From Scleromitrula shiraiana (taxonomy: Eukaryota > Ascomycota > Leotiomycetes > Helotiales > Sclerotiniaceae): 64,000 nt of DNA. Both the position numbers and the translations under genes were made by a program. The stretch is taken from NCBI GenBank assembly GCA_028455995.1, contig JABELC010000011.1, forward strand, positions 992,001 through 1,056,000, in the 5' to 3' direction. Under the pieces are notes generated by a model. It saw only the letters and a list, made by a program, of their open reading frames with translations. It was not told where the DNA came from and did no database searches. Shown piece by piece: positions 1-12,017 of the stretch (positions within the stretch are counted from its first letter, which is position 1; each line of letters opens with the position of its first letter).

Positions 1-95
1 ATTCATATCGAAGATTTGACATTATTTTCTATTCCCCATACAACATTTACTTTTCCTGTCAATCCACACAAATTCCAATTTCACGACAATTGGAA

Positions 96-1507
96 ATGGC
101 TAAAGACAGTCAAGTCCAGAAGAAGCGCAAGGGTTTGTATTTCCAATTTCAAAATGTCGAGAATATATTCTAACGCAATCGTTATAGCTTCCACAGCTTC
201 TGCACCTGCTGATGAAGTTGCGAAAGTAAAGAAGGTTAAGAGTTTGGCAGCTGAGGTCAAAAACAGTCCAGATAAGAAGCGCAAAGGTATTATCATACAA
301 TTCATAGATTCCTTCAAAACAATTGCTAACGATTGCGCAATTAGCTGCCGAGGAAGTTGCACCTGTAACTGTCAAGAAAACCAAAACTCCAAAACCAACC
401 GCTTCCGAAAATACCAAATCCAAGAAGACCGAAGCCAAACCAAAATCATCAGAGGATGTTACTGTCGCCACCAAGAAACTCCAGGCTGTGAAGGAAAAGG
501 TGGAGAAGAAATCAAAGAAAGCCAAGCAACCAGAGCCTGAACCAGAGTCGAGTGAAGATGAAGACGAGGTAGAGGATGATACAGCTGAGACTAGCCTCCA
601 AAACGATGAGGATGAAGATGCTGAAGAGGATGACCAAACCGAAGCTCTTCTCAAGGGTTTCGAATCCGACGGTGACGAAGAAGAGGACGCAAAAGAAGGA
701 GGACTCGAGAAAGGCCAAGAAGTCCCCAATGCCCTAGAGAAACTCACCAAAAGCCAAAAGAAGGCCATCAAGCGAGCCGCCGAACAAGCTGCCAATGATC
801 TCCCAGGTGTCGTCTACATTGGCCGTATTCCCCACGGTTTCTACGAGAACGAGATGAAAGCATATTTCTCGCAATTCGGCGATATCCTCAAGATCCGCTT
901 GTCCAGAAATAGAAAGACGGGCGCAAGCAAGCATTATGCATGGATCCAATTTGAGAGTAAAGGTGTTGCGGAGATTGTGGCCAAGACTATGGATAACTAT
1001 CTATTGTTCAACCACATCTTGAAGGTCAAGATGGTACCGGACGAGCAGGTATCCCCCGATTTATTCAAGGGGGCGAATCGCCGATTCAAAAAAGTCCCAT
1101 GGAATAAGCTCGAGGGACGAAAATTAGAACAGGGTGCTGGCGAAGAACAATGGGAGAAGAGAATAGCGAAGGCGGAAAAGAAGCGCGAGAAGAAATTGGA
1201 GATGTTGAAGAACGGGGGAATGGATTATGAATTTGAAGCTCCAAAACTTAAATCCGCCAAAGGCGTTTCTAGGAAACCCGTTTTGGAAATCACGGAGAAC
1301 GGGGAAAACCAAGAGGCTTCTGTAGAGGGGGAAGTTAAAGCTATTGAGGCCCCCGCTAAGATTGAGGAACCGCTAAAGGTTAAGAAGAGCAAGAAGAGTA
1401 AGGCTGTGGAGGAGACGCCGAAGGAGATCGTTACTACTACTCCTACTACTACGGAAGTTGTGGAGAAATCCAAGAAGGCGAAGAAGAGTAAGAAGGCTAA
1501 GGCTTAG
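96..1507 (+). CDS. NOP15: Nucleolar RRM protein of the Nop15/NIFK family, ribosome large-subunit assembly
   Basis: Exons 96-132, 197-286 and 345-1507 encode 429 residues; both introns are phase 1 and carry CTAAC-type branch points. One RNA-recognition motif lies at about residues 197-275, with RNP2-like VVYIGRIP and RNP1-like KHYAWIQFES. The long N-terminal part is acidic and Lys-rich, and the C-terminal part is Lys/Glu-rich with a KKAKKSKKAKA end, as expected for a nucleolar protein. In yeast, Nop15 acts in pre-60S ribosome maturation and ITS2 processing; that role is inferred from the RRM plus its position relative to the charged tails. The start is the first ATG in frame with exon 2. Only 95 bases of upstream sequence are present, so the promoter is mostly outside the window. 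Exons 1 and 2 end alike (KKRK followed by a donor), suggesting an internal duplication. Confidence 0.87.
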
Positions 1508-2134
1508 ATTCTTTAGCCTTTAGGCTTTAGCCTTAGCCTTTAGACTTTAGACTTTAAACTTTAGACTCTGGTGAACTGGAATATTGACGATACAATAAAC
1601 AAGGAGTTATGGTAGATAAAAAGACAGAAATGATGGTGAATCGAAAGATCGGGTATGCTATAGATGTTATAGATGCTATGTATCGCTATGTATCGCTTAT
1701 TAGCTTTCTTGTTTATAAGAAGATGGTCGTCTATTTATTCTATTCTATTCTGGTCTAGTTTAGTTTAGTTTAGTTTATGTAGGTAATCATGAATTAATTA
1801 CATGAATGATTAGACTCGCTTGGGTTATTATACGTGCTCTGGATACATACATATGTTGAGTAGAAAAGTGAAAAGGTAGAAAAGGTAGAAAGGTAGAAAG
1901 GTAGAAAGGTAGAAAGGTAGAAAGGTAGAAAGGTAGAAAGGTAGAAAAGTATGAAAGGACCAGTTACTATAATAAATTCTTCGTCAACCGTGGTATAAAT
2001 ACATCCATATCATCAATCCATCCATCTATTTATCTATCTATATGAACGCTCCCCATTTACAGTACAATGATACAAATATCCCCTCCCCCCTCCCCCACCC
2101 CCCAAATCCCAACCCCAACAACCATCTAGTCACA
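1508..2134. other. Convergent intergenic region, no gene
   Basis: This stretch holds the 3' ends of NOP15 and the amino-acid transporter. It contains degenerate CTTTAG-type repeats (1508-1565), an octamer tandem repeat and C-rich tracts on the + strand near 2083-2120. I see no coding potential or RNA gene in it. Confidence 0.7.
1872..1948. repeat. Tandem octamer repeat (GGTAGAAA)n
   Basis: About nine near-perfect head-to-tail copies of GGTAGAAA occur here, with one or two A-insertions at the left end. It lies in the probable 3' region of NOP15. It looks like an ordinary length-variable microsatellite. Confidence 0.9.
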
Positions 2135-4119
2135 CTACATACACTTCCCCCCTCCCCCCTCCCCTCTAATCATCTTCCCCCCGGCCTGCAACAAACTAAC
2201 CGCCATCACCGCCCCCCCAAAGCCCACAATCGCCGCCGCCACGCCCGTCCTCCAGCTCCTCCTACTCAACCGAATATAACACAACGGCGGCAAGATATAC
2301 GCCAACGCACACGCGCTCGTCGCCCCAATCAGCTCAAACACCACGCCCAGATCGCAGATTAGTAGACTGATTCCCATGGCGCCGATGACGAGCGCCGAGG
2401 TGAAGATTAGGTGGAGGTGTGGGGAGAAGGGGTCACCGGGGAAATAGTAGTTGAGCATTACTTCGCGGCAGACGAAGGCTTCGAGCGGGAGGGTGGTGAG
2501 CATGTTTAGGCCGAAGCAGAGGCGGGCGAGGTTGACGAGGGGGGACGTGGGGGGGAAGTTGTTGAGGACGTTGCCGACTAGAGGGGGAGGGGGGTGTTAG
2601 TTAGGGGTTTTGTTGAAATGATTTGGGGGGAAGGGATGGTTTGGGGTAAGTGGGAAGATTATAGGGGAGGGTAGAGATGATGGGGTATATGAATGGTGTT
2701 TGGAATTGGGAAGGGGAAATCAAAGAAGTGGGTTTGCTTACGGGTTTTGGAACCGAAGGTTAGGAAGCCGGAGATGGCGAGGAGGAGACAGGCGATCATT
2801 GAGATGGTAGTACTGTAATGTGTAACGAGAGTGAAACGGTCGAGGGTAGGAGTGGAAAGGGAACCATATATTAGGAGGGAATTGTGGTGGCAGACGAATG
2901 CTAAAATAAGGTAAGGGTCAGCAGATGGATATATTGGTTTGCTGGAAAGTAAGAGGATAGAAAGGAGAGAGGATTTACCAAATGATATTACACCGATGGC
3001 TTGGAATACACCGGAGTTAATTGTAAGTAATGGGGTAGAAAATGATCCTCGATCTTCTTTTGGTACCGCAAATCCTTGCGTTACAACTGTGAATAAGATG
3101 ATCATCATACTGATCAAAGCCAAAGTACTCGCTTTAGCCAACTATAACCCACATCTATTAGCATCACTTCTTCCAAAAAAGCCAATATTCTCCAGTAAGA
3201 AGACACCTCGACTAAAATATACCTTAGCAATATCCCTATACAAGCTCAAAGGATAACTAATTCCCAACACAAAAACCACAATAACCCCCCTCCTCCCCGC
3301 CAACGCCCCCAAAACCGGCACATCCCCAATCCCCGGCCAAACCGCCTCCAGAACATGCGGAATCGTATCTCCCACAATAATACAAAACGCCACCATGCCT
3401 CCAAACGCAAATGCCCACTGCGCAACACTAATAGCTATGAGACCCGTCTTCCCAAAACAAAATTCCACCGTCCCCTGGAAGCTCTCCCGTCCGCTCAATT
3501 TACTATTTATAACAATAAGTCGAATCGTCCAATCTACCGTTATCGTTAAACCGATTAAGAGGATTATTCCAGTCAGTAAACCCGCCTGACGAAATGCATA
3601 TGGTTGGCCTATTATACCAGCCCCAATGATCGAATTCGCCATATTCATGAATGCGGATCGGAGATTAGATTTGGGTCGCGCACGCTCGCTTTCCGCCCAT
3701 TCGTGGACGGTGCTGCTGGAGTCCCAGGGTACATCTCGGGCGACGGTTACGGAGGGCGCGGTGATTCCGGTTAGGAGAGGTGTGAAGTGTTGGGTTCGGG
3801 AGGTGGGATGCGCGGGGGTGGGTGTGCTGGGTGAGTAGGGTGGGAGGTCTTCTTCATGGTTTTGGTGGCTGGATGTATCTGCATCGGAAGATAGTGAGGG
3901 TAGGTCGAATCGTACTCGATTGGGTGTTCGTGGTACATGCTGTTGTTCTTGTTCTTGCCCTCGTTCTTGCTCCTGTTCCTGTCGCCCTAAATGCCCTACA
4001 TCTTCATCGTCACTGAATTCTTGCGCCGCTAATAAACCGATATCCTCTTCCGGATTCTGGGATCCCGAGTTCTCTCCATTGTTTCGTCGACCTGCTGTGT
4101 GTGATTTGGCTCTTGCCAT
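2135..4119 (-). CDS. Vacuolar-type amino-acid transporter (AAAP/SLC38 family, Avt-like)
   Basis: Exons on the minus strand are 4119-3223, 3141-2979, 2900-2742 and 2577-2135, giving 553 residues. The first ~170 residues are hydrophilic and Glu/Gln-rich (a regulatory tail typical of Avt proteins). The transmembrane domain then begins at AFMNMANSIIGAGIIGQPYA, the first helix signature of the AAAP family. The motif FVCHHNSLLIYGSL, a hallmark of SLC38/Avt transporters, is rebuilt across the exon 2/3 junction, and FGSKTLGNVLNNFP across the exon 3/4 junction, which confirms both introns. About 10-11 membrane segments follow from the hydrophobicity. It probably moves neutral amino acids across the vacuolar membrane; substrate and direction cannot be read from sequence. 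The last codons are Gly-rich because of a G-rich tract in the coding strand. Confidence 0.85.
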
Positions 4120-4833
4120 GATTGCTATCGTGGTAGCATGATGTAGGTGTTTGAATTGGAATGGATGAGATGAGGTAAGGTAAGGCTGTGTTCTGGCCTC
4201 ATTCGGTACGTAATACAAGGATCCTTGTTAGTTTCGGATCAAAGCGTCCGCATGCAGTGCTACTCGAGGCTCAGAATCTATTTCACTACAATGCTATTAT
4301 TATTTGTACTTCTCATCTTGACCACAATTTGATAGTCGGCCTTTCAATTTCTTTCGATACACTGAGGTGTTTACTTTGCAATATACATTATGATTGCAAT
4401 CTTACTACTGACAGACTCTAGATAGTTCTAGATCTGAACGAACATTCAGAATTTTGGCAGCTCCTTCCTTCACAAAGCCCAACCATATGCCAAAGATTGT
4501 TTTGAGGCTATTTCTGCTATCATACTGACACTGATCTGGATTAAGTCCTACGACTATTGTTTTGAGTGGATCTCAACATTGAGTGCCGTTTGTCGTGTCG
4601 CAAGTTATTACTTGGTTTCATTTTTGATCACCAGCGAGTGCTACTCTGGTCATGTTCAAGTCTTTTAGTAGCCAGAAGATCTAATACAACCTTTTGAGTC
4701 TCAAAGATTTGTGATCGGTGAGGGACAGTACCAGAGCAACAGTTTTGCTACTTAAGCTTTCATGATGCATGTCGCAAGTAATTGAAGGATAGCGGCATGG
4801 AGCTCCATCATGATAGCATTTAACGAGTAACAT
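4120..4833. other. Upstream region of the transporter, no gene seen
   Basis: It holds the promoter side of the transporter and the 3' side of the GT31 pseudogene. Short open frames here lack family similarity, start context or splice support. Confidence 0.6.
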
Positions 4834-5884
4834 TCACGAGAGACACTCATTTGACAGTCTTATTGCCCTTGGAGCGTTAATTCCACTGAACTTACCATGT
4901 GCTGGTTGTCCTACAATTATCCATGGACTGATGCTACATATCATGCTTTTCGCTTCCCAAGTCCATGCCAAGCAAGTAGAGGTATGAATGTGACAAATGT
5001 TTAAGCAATTTTCTTTCGTTTTGATATTGTTTGTGGTTATAGTAGCTTCATCCAATCTTCCAACTTGATCCCAATCGGATCGAAAAGGCATATTAAGGAA
5101 GCGCCCAAAAGGCGGTGCTCCATATATATTCCACAGATTGATCCACGATACGATGTTGGTAGTATTCTTGAACATTGTTCCAGTGTCCGAAATTTGCGAC
5201 ACGGACATTTTGTGAAATGACACAATTGGCGCACAGAATCGGTCTCCACGTATACATGTAACTTGAGGGGCCTCTCCATTGAAATAGTGCTTGTACCTTT
5301 CATCCAAATATATACCACATTTCAATGCCGTTGTCGCAATAAGTTTGTCTCCCCATTGAGCATCGAGCGATTCTAGGTGGGCTTTCGCAACTATTTCAGG
5401 ATTCTCAAGGCTACTCGTAAAAGAACCACACCTGAACCTCCATGCGCAAATCGACCCCTGTAATCGCCAACTGCATTTCCAATATAATAACGATGCGATG
5501 GATCAAGTTGTCCAAAGATAGCTTTAAGAGAAGTTTTCAGGATATACGTATCGTCATCCTTTCTCCAATAGTCTGCGCCACTTCTAGATTGCCGCTAGCA
5601 ATAGCAACCGTGAGGTTGGCGTAATCTTGCAATCTCGGCGCATCTGGTCGTGACAACATCAATTCATCCTCGACCATAGCTAACGCATCATAGACTGGCA
5701 CACCTAGATCGTCGTAGCTGGAACTTTTTCCTCGTATGCTAGAATAGTCGCCTACAATTACGATGTTACCCCTCCTATGCTCATCCTGCAAGGTGTCTCG
5801 CTGAGCATGGAGCCGCTCTCGAGTCGAAAATCCTGTCTTAATGATAAAGCCAACACCGTCCATTTCGAAAGGGAATACAGGCTA
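4834..5884 (-). pseudogene. Broken GT31-type (Fringe-like) glycosyltransferase with C-terminal PAN-like domain
   Basis: Three minus-strand frames together read as one fungal GT31-like protein. Frame one (about 5881-5580) has the N-terminal GT part with IIKTG and DALAMVEDE. Frame two (about 5576-5395) carries WRKDDDTYIL, resembling the metal-binding DDD motif, and FAHGGSGVVL. Frame three (about 5430-4834) carries NPEIV, WGDKLIATTALKCGIYL and a Cys-rich PAN/apple-like end (ENCLNIC, CLAWTW). The junctions near 5570 and near 5410 have no credible intron between them, and an in-frame TAG lies at 5882-5884 just before the first conserved segment. No signal-anchor start is seen upstream. It is therefore most likely a decayed gene, though assembly errors could mimic frameshifts. 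Confidence 0.7.
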
Positions 5885-7514
5885 TTTGAATGGCCGTCTA
5901 TGATCTTTGGCGATTATCGCGTTCAGAGCCCCATTGAGACGCCATCGAACGAGTAGAATAGCGGTACTGTCATAAGGAAGAACTATTCATGAGGAAGAAC
6001 TATCCATAACAGTATAGAGAGAAGGAAGAATGTCAAGATGCATGAACGTAAGTGTAGCCGCTTGAAAGATATTAACATTCTCATATCTGTAGATGAGGAA
6101 CGCACACATAGTTTTCCATCTCGCGAGATCTCATGTGCTCATACATAAGAAGATTTAGTAAAGTAGCAGATTTCTATTAGATATTCTATCAAACTAGCCT
6201 AGTCTCAGTTTGACACTATATCAGATAAAAAGAAGAACCAACTCCTTCAAAATCCATCTCATTTTGGACATTCAAATCCGAACCTAACGCAAGCTCAGCC
6301 TTGACACTTTCTGTCAACAATCGTCACTCTCACATCATACATTCATTTCTACCATAATATATATGTACATACCAATCGTTGGTTTTTGGGGGTATGAATA
6401 TTTAATTCGTTCATTCTAGATACCCTAGGTAGTGAGTTCTATTCGGAATAGCTAGGAATACTCTTATTCCGAGATGAACATTTTATTAGGCTTTCCGAAC
6501 AGTAAACATGCATGAACTCCGATAAACTCTGGTTGGAAGCTGTAATGCCGTTGTACAACAATTACTTCCCTTTTCTCTATTCTGTCTTTGTTTCTCCAGC
6601 AGAGGATCACAAATTTTGTATGTTAAGCCTCAATCCTTAGACTAAGGGTGAACAATTACCGAGTAGATAAGAGAAATATTTTACTTTCATATTACTCCAT
6701 CACTCATACTAGCTGATTTCTTCTTCCCTATATTCTGCATTCTTCCCTTCTCACACTTCCTAGCTACAGTAATGGAAAGAGAAATCCATTCATCAACATC
6801 AACAATGAAAAGGCAAAGAAAACCTACCGATAAAATTTCCTATTCGAGGCTGCCATTTCTTAAAAAGTACGAGTTCACTCTACTGTGCTTCACAACTGCA
6901 TTATGCGAATTAGTACCAACACCCCAGAATTCCCCCGTGCTTACTCTCCTCATCGTCCTCAACGGTTGAGGCTCAATTAAGCGAATACTAAATCGATTCT
7001 ACTAGGCGAATCCATGGTAACCATGCACCTACCTACTAATTTGTGCAGAGTCCGGACGGAAAAAGTCTAGGATCATGTCTAGCAAAATTGTTGTGTGCGT
7101 GTTTTGAAGAATTTTGAATTGTCGTTCGTGATTAAAGCATTGAGTATGTAGTTCTTTTCAATACGTGACCGTGACTGGAAAGATGAGTGAGTTCCACTCT
7201 TCTTAATCTGATCAGTTAATGTTGGAACGGCGTTGGTGTGCTGAGAAACATAAATCATTTGCAGGTTTATAAAATAGAGGGAGGCAGGGCACACCACCAG
7301 GAATTTACAACGGTGTAACAATGCCACTGTTATTGAACACTCCTCAATACGGGTATGAGAAGATGCTTGGTTTATTCATCACTACCCATATAACTACTAC
7401 TATTTCAGGAAAAGATAATCAATTTAACAATAAAAGCTCGCTCTTATTCGTGTTCATCCATTCTCATCCAATCGTGATAACCTGCCATAATTCCCCAAAC
7501 CAGTGTATACAAAA
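5885..7514. other. Gene-free intergenic stretch
   Basis: AT-rich sequence between the GT31 pseudogene and the 3' end of AMS1. Open frames at 6772-6969 (+) and 7079-7327 (-) are short, have no recognised similarity and no neighbouring exon that would extend them. I see nothing supportable here. Confidence 0.6.
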
Positions 7515-10500
7515 CTACAATTGCAACCTGTACGTAGCAACCTCGAAAGGTTTAAGCGTGACATCAAACTTGCCCTTTTCGATCTTAATCTCTTCTCCAT
7601 CATCCTCCAGAAGATTGGTTCTGTAAACCTTCTTGACATCCAGAGAAGTCTCGACTGTACCGTTGCTTGTGCCACCCAAACTGTCGTAGATTCTAAGAAT
7701 CACACTTCTTCCTTTCCTCTTTTCTAACCCGCCACGACTAACATCTTCGTCATCTTCGCCTCTCTTGACCGTATCCAAGATTAAAGACGGGTTCCCAGTA
7801 AGTTTGATTGGGGCTTGGAAAGAGCTCGCTTGGATGTCTTTGGAGGCTTTACAAAGCTTCAATGGGTTGTTGAAGTTGAAAGCTGTTCGGACGGTAGTTG
7901 ATCCAAGATCACCTTGATGAGGAAGGATGGCCCATCGGATATGATGACGGCCCATATCAGCATGTGCATCTGGTGCCTTTGGAGCGCGAAGGAGCGACAA
8001 GCGCATCATGTTTCCACAAGTAGCAAAGCCATATTTGCTATCATTCAAGATAGAGACACCATAACCATGCTCGGATAGATCTGCGAATTTGTGACAGCAA
8101 ACTTCGAATTTGGCCATATCCCAGCTGTTGCTAGTCAGTAAAACATATTTCAATATTCATAAGTCATGAAACTTACGTAGTGTTGTAATGTGTAGGTCGT
8201 CTGATGATCCCAAATTGAGTCTCATACGATGCTTCAGTGTTCCTAACATCGACAGGGAACTCGACCTTCAAGAATTTCATACTCTCTCTCCACTCAACTT
8301 CACTCTCTATCTCAACATATGATTGTTGTCCTTTGAACGCAGCAGATAGACTAATATAGACTTTAATCCAACTATCTTTACTGATCTTCGTCTCGGTCAT
8401 AACAGTAACTTTGTGGGCGTCACTCTGTACAATATTAGTTTCTCCAGAGGTAAGTTCCTTGCGAGATGCTAAGTGGAAAACTTCGACATCCCAAGCCTGC
8501 CAGTAGAGGGGCTTATCATCGAAGATGACAAGTTGGTTAGCTTTGCCTCCTTTAGCAATAACTTCCCTCTGAGTTTGCCGATCGTAGAGCGAGGTGATGA
8601 CTCCACCCTCAACTTGTACTTTAAGTTGCTCATTCTCCAAAACAAACACACCTCGTCTGACCTCTTTGACAGTTACTTCTGGGGTCTCGGAAATCTTGAA
8701 TGTTTTGATCTTGAGAACATTTCCTTCGCCACAGGCAACACCCGCACTGTTCTTTCCAACTGGCACAATCTCTCGTCTGTGCCATGGCATAGTGTTCAGT
8801 GCTACAAGATCATCACTGCTAGAGCTCTCGGCTTGCTGTACCCCGAAATACTTGTAGAGATCTTTGAGGATTTTCTCGCCAGTCTTAAAAACTTTTTCAT
8901 AAAGCTCATCACTATCATCATAACACATCTCAATAGAACTTCCAGGGAGACAGTCATGGAATTGACAGAGTAGAACATCCTCCCACATATCATCAATATC
9001 CTCCTTAGGATATTTGAAATCCTTGCTCTTTAAACTAGCAATTGTTGCTAGGAGCTCAATGTTATGGAGCATTATTTCGGAATTTCTATTGTTGCGTTTG
9101 TTGTTTGCTTGGGTGGTATATGTTCCACGATGCAACTCGAAGTATAATTCACCGTACCAAGTAACGAAGTCAAGTCCATCGGAGGCCTTTTTCTCTAGTT
9201 TATCGAAGAAGTCTTCGGCAGAATCTCCCATGTGTACTCTTGGCAGCATGCCAACCTTATCACTCATTCCGCGACATCTTCGGAGCTTTTCCATATGCTG
9301 CCAAGTTGGTCCTCCACCTCCATCACCCTTGCCGAAAACAAGAAGCGATGTCGGATCTTGATCCATGGATTTGTGCTGAGTTATTGACCTTTTCACGTCG
9401 CCAAAATTTGCCTCGGCAGTATACGTCTCTGCGGGTGTCATATGGCAGAGGACTTGACTTCCATCAAGTGCTACCCAATTGAAAGTAGTGTGGGGGAAAT
9501 TATTGATGTTGTTCCAACTCAATTTCTGTGTAAAAAATCGCTTCATACCTGCCCCACGACATAATTGAGGAAGTTGGCTGGAGTAGCCAAACGTATCGGG
9601 AAGCCAGAAAGTCCTGCATCGCTCCCCAAAATTGCTTTCGAAGAACCTTTGACCGTATAAGAATTGGCGTACAAGAGATTCTCCACTAGGCAGATTAGTA
9701 TCGTGTTCGACCCAGCTTCCACCAATTGGCTGGAATTTGCCCTGCTTGACCTTTTCCTTGACACGGTCAAAAACATATGGGTAATATTGCTTCAACCACT
9801 TGTACTGCTGAGCCTGTGAACAAGCAAATCGATGCTCCGGATAACGGTCCATGAGATCACACTGATTTGACCAAGACCTGGCAACCTTTCTTTTGGTCTC
9901 AGCCCATGGCCAAAGCCAACAAGTATCAATGTGACATTGCCCAATCCCATAAACCATGGGTTCTGTTCCAGTCTCATAAACTTTGGATGAGCTAACATTC
10001 TCCCCGATATACTCTTGCGCAATCTTTCGGCCTTTGATGATCGAATCTTGGCTGCCCAACTCGAAAGCATCAATAATTTCATTTGCAACTTTCAATGCTT
10101 TATGCTGTTGCCATGAATCTGTTGAGAACTCTCTGGCAGCATCTCCAATGATCCAAATATCAATCCATAAATGTCTAGCTTGCACATTCACCGCAACAAT
10201 TTCGGCTCGACTTAATTGAAAATATTTATTCGGGTTAGGAGGTTGAATGGAATCCCCACCTGGGGCATTCCCAAACATGCCGTTGCATGCTGAATAAAGT
10301 GTTAGTAACTTTGATGAATAAAGAGTATTGTAAAAACATCCAGAGAGCTGAAACACTAAAGCAACCCCCCGACTTTCTCATGGTGGGTTCACTAGAACCA
10401 ATCGACAGATGAAAGTTAGAAGATGGGTATAGATAATATGCTTACCCATTTCGATGTAAATCGTATGCTCTTTTCCATCCCTGAACTTTTCCGGCAAGAT

Positions 10501-11099
10501 CCACTCAACTCTTTCACCGCCACCAGTCAATCCTTGAAGGGGATTGCCATCCTCAGTCCATACCATTCCCTCATTATTCGCATCCCAATGAAGTTCTAGT
10601 AGCTCCTTCTTTCGAAGCTCTGATGGCACAGTAATCTGTACTTTAAACCAATGTGTTGACCACGAAGGACCGAATGATTCTCCGACTTGTGTAGATCTGA
10701 ATTTGTGGCTAGTTGCTTCTTTGAATGTAGGTCGAGAAAGGTCGGGTGCATCCCAGACTGATAGCTTGATGTGAGATTCGCCCGATGCAGTTCCTTCTGT
10801 GAGCATTCTGTTCGGGCGCTTCGATTAGTATATATCATGATGAAGGAAAGTTGATAAGGATGGTTGCATACGCTCGCAGATTACTATTCTCATATTGTCC
10901 GCCGCCATAGAATGCAGCAATTCGATCTCTGTATCTATAATTATCGAAAAGTTAGTAAATTGGTAATTTAATCCGGTATGTCACATTAGATTTCCAGTAT
11001 GTTTACTTACAAGTTTGGAATCCATTTTCCGACAGGACCTTCTGATCTCACTGGAAATGAGCTCTTGAGTTGCTCTTTTATAACTGTTTCACCACCCAT
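7515..11099 (-). CDS. AMS1: Cytosolic/vacuolar alpha-mannosidase, GH38 class II
   Basis: Exons are 11099-11011, 10934-10872, 10807-10446, 10289-8177 and 8130-7515, summing to 1080 residues, close to yeast Ams1 (about 1083). The GH38 zinc site starts at GQCHIDTCWLWPW (about residue 291), and the nucleophile Asp is in FWLPDTFGYS (about residue 403). Downstream parts match the middle helical and C-terminal beta domains of GH38 enzymes. No signal peptide is present, as expected for a protein delivered to the vacuole by the cytoplasm-to-vacuole route. It should trim alpha-mannose from free oligosaccharides in cytosol and vacuole. The conserved stretch IEMACNGMFGN is rebuilt across the intron 3 junction, and RRPTHYNTTNSWDMAK across intron 4, confirming the model. 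Confidence 0.95.
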
Positions 11100-12017
11100 A
11101 ATTGGTAATTGAGTGAGTCTATTGATGGATTCGAGCTGAGTTGGTTGGATTGTACTATATATAGAGATTGTGGTCAATTTTGAGATGTTTCAGAAAGAGA
11201 GTGAAAGATAAAGTGAAAGAGAGAGCTCTTGATTGAATGTAAACTTGGAGTGTATGTGAGAGAGAGTAAGAGAGAGAGAGTAATAAGAGTAAGAGTAAGA
11301 GTAACGAGATATCGTATCTACAGTACGCCGCTTGTTACGGGAGGTCCGTACGTAAGGGTGGAGTGGAGTGGAGTCAAGAACAGGGACACAAGGGTAAGAT
11401 TTAGGAAAGCGTGGGGTAGCATAAAGGAAGAGATTATCAGCTCGTCAGGTCAACTTACCTCGACATTTTTCTTCAATTCAATGTTCTTTCTATGTCATCA
11501 ATAAGGAATATCAACAGAAAATATGTCTTCTTATTTTGAATAAAGAAGCTCCAAGATCAGATCATCAAGTGATGAAGAGAGTCACAAGCACATATAGAAG
11601 TATACGATATTGATATTCCCCTCTTTGAGATCTTGGTCGTAGTACAAAGATGCGGGGTTGAGCTGCAGGTACGGGATGATAGTATCAAGTAATATATTCA
11701 TGGATAGCTAGGTAGGTATGAGGCTTCTCGGCGGCGAGAATATGACATATTGCCAGCCTGGCTCAATCAAGTACTGGGCGGATTGTGGGATTAATTAAAT
11801 TTGGTATTTGATGTTTAGGGACCGATAGCAATATTCATTGATAATGTCCCAAGTATTCATATTTTGGAGCATCGATATATCACTAATTGAGTGCTACTGT
11901 CATTCTCACTGGCTCAATTGAATTTGTTATCATTGGGCATTATTAATTTATAGAATTTTTACTCTTTCTATCTATCCATTGTATGTCTTATCTATCTATC
12001 ATATTTTCATTTCCTCA
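11100..12017. other. Upstream region of AMS1 and 3' region of the next gene
   Basis: Contains a purine-rich microsatellite made of GAGA and AGTAAG units at about 11255-11305, and otherwise AT-rich sequence. No coding support was found; the 11229-11504 open frame is driven by the repeat. Confidence 0.6.

Noticed and set aside
323..344. Independent + strand start for NOP15 at the large exon
   Set aside because: This segment is intron (branch GCTAAC, acceptor TTAG at 344); the spliced model gives a complete N-terminus.
1508..1565. Interstitial telomere-like CTTTAG/TTAGAC repeats
   Set aside because: Units are degenerate and do not equal TTAGGG; a simple repeat after the NOP15 stop is the simpler reading.
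2042..2362. Plus-strand open frame opposite the transporter
   Set aside because: Pro/Thr-rich shadow of the G-rich minus-strand coding exon.
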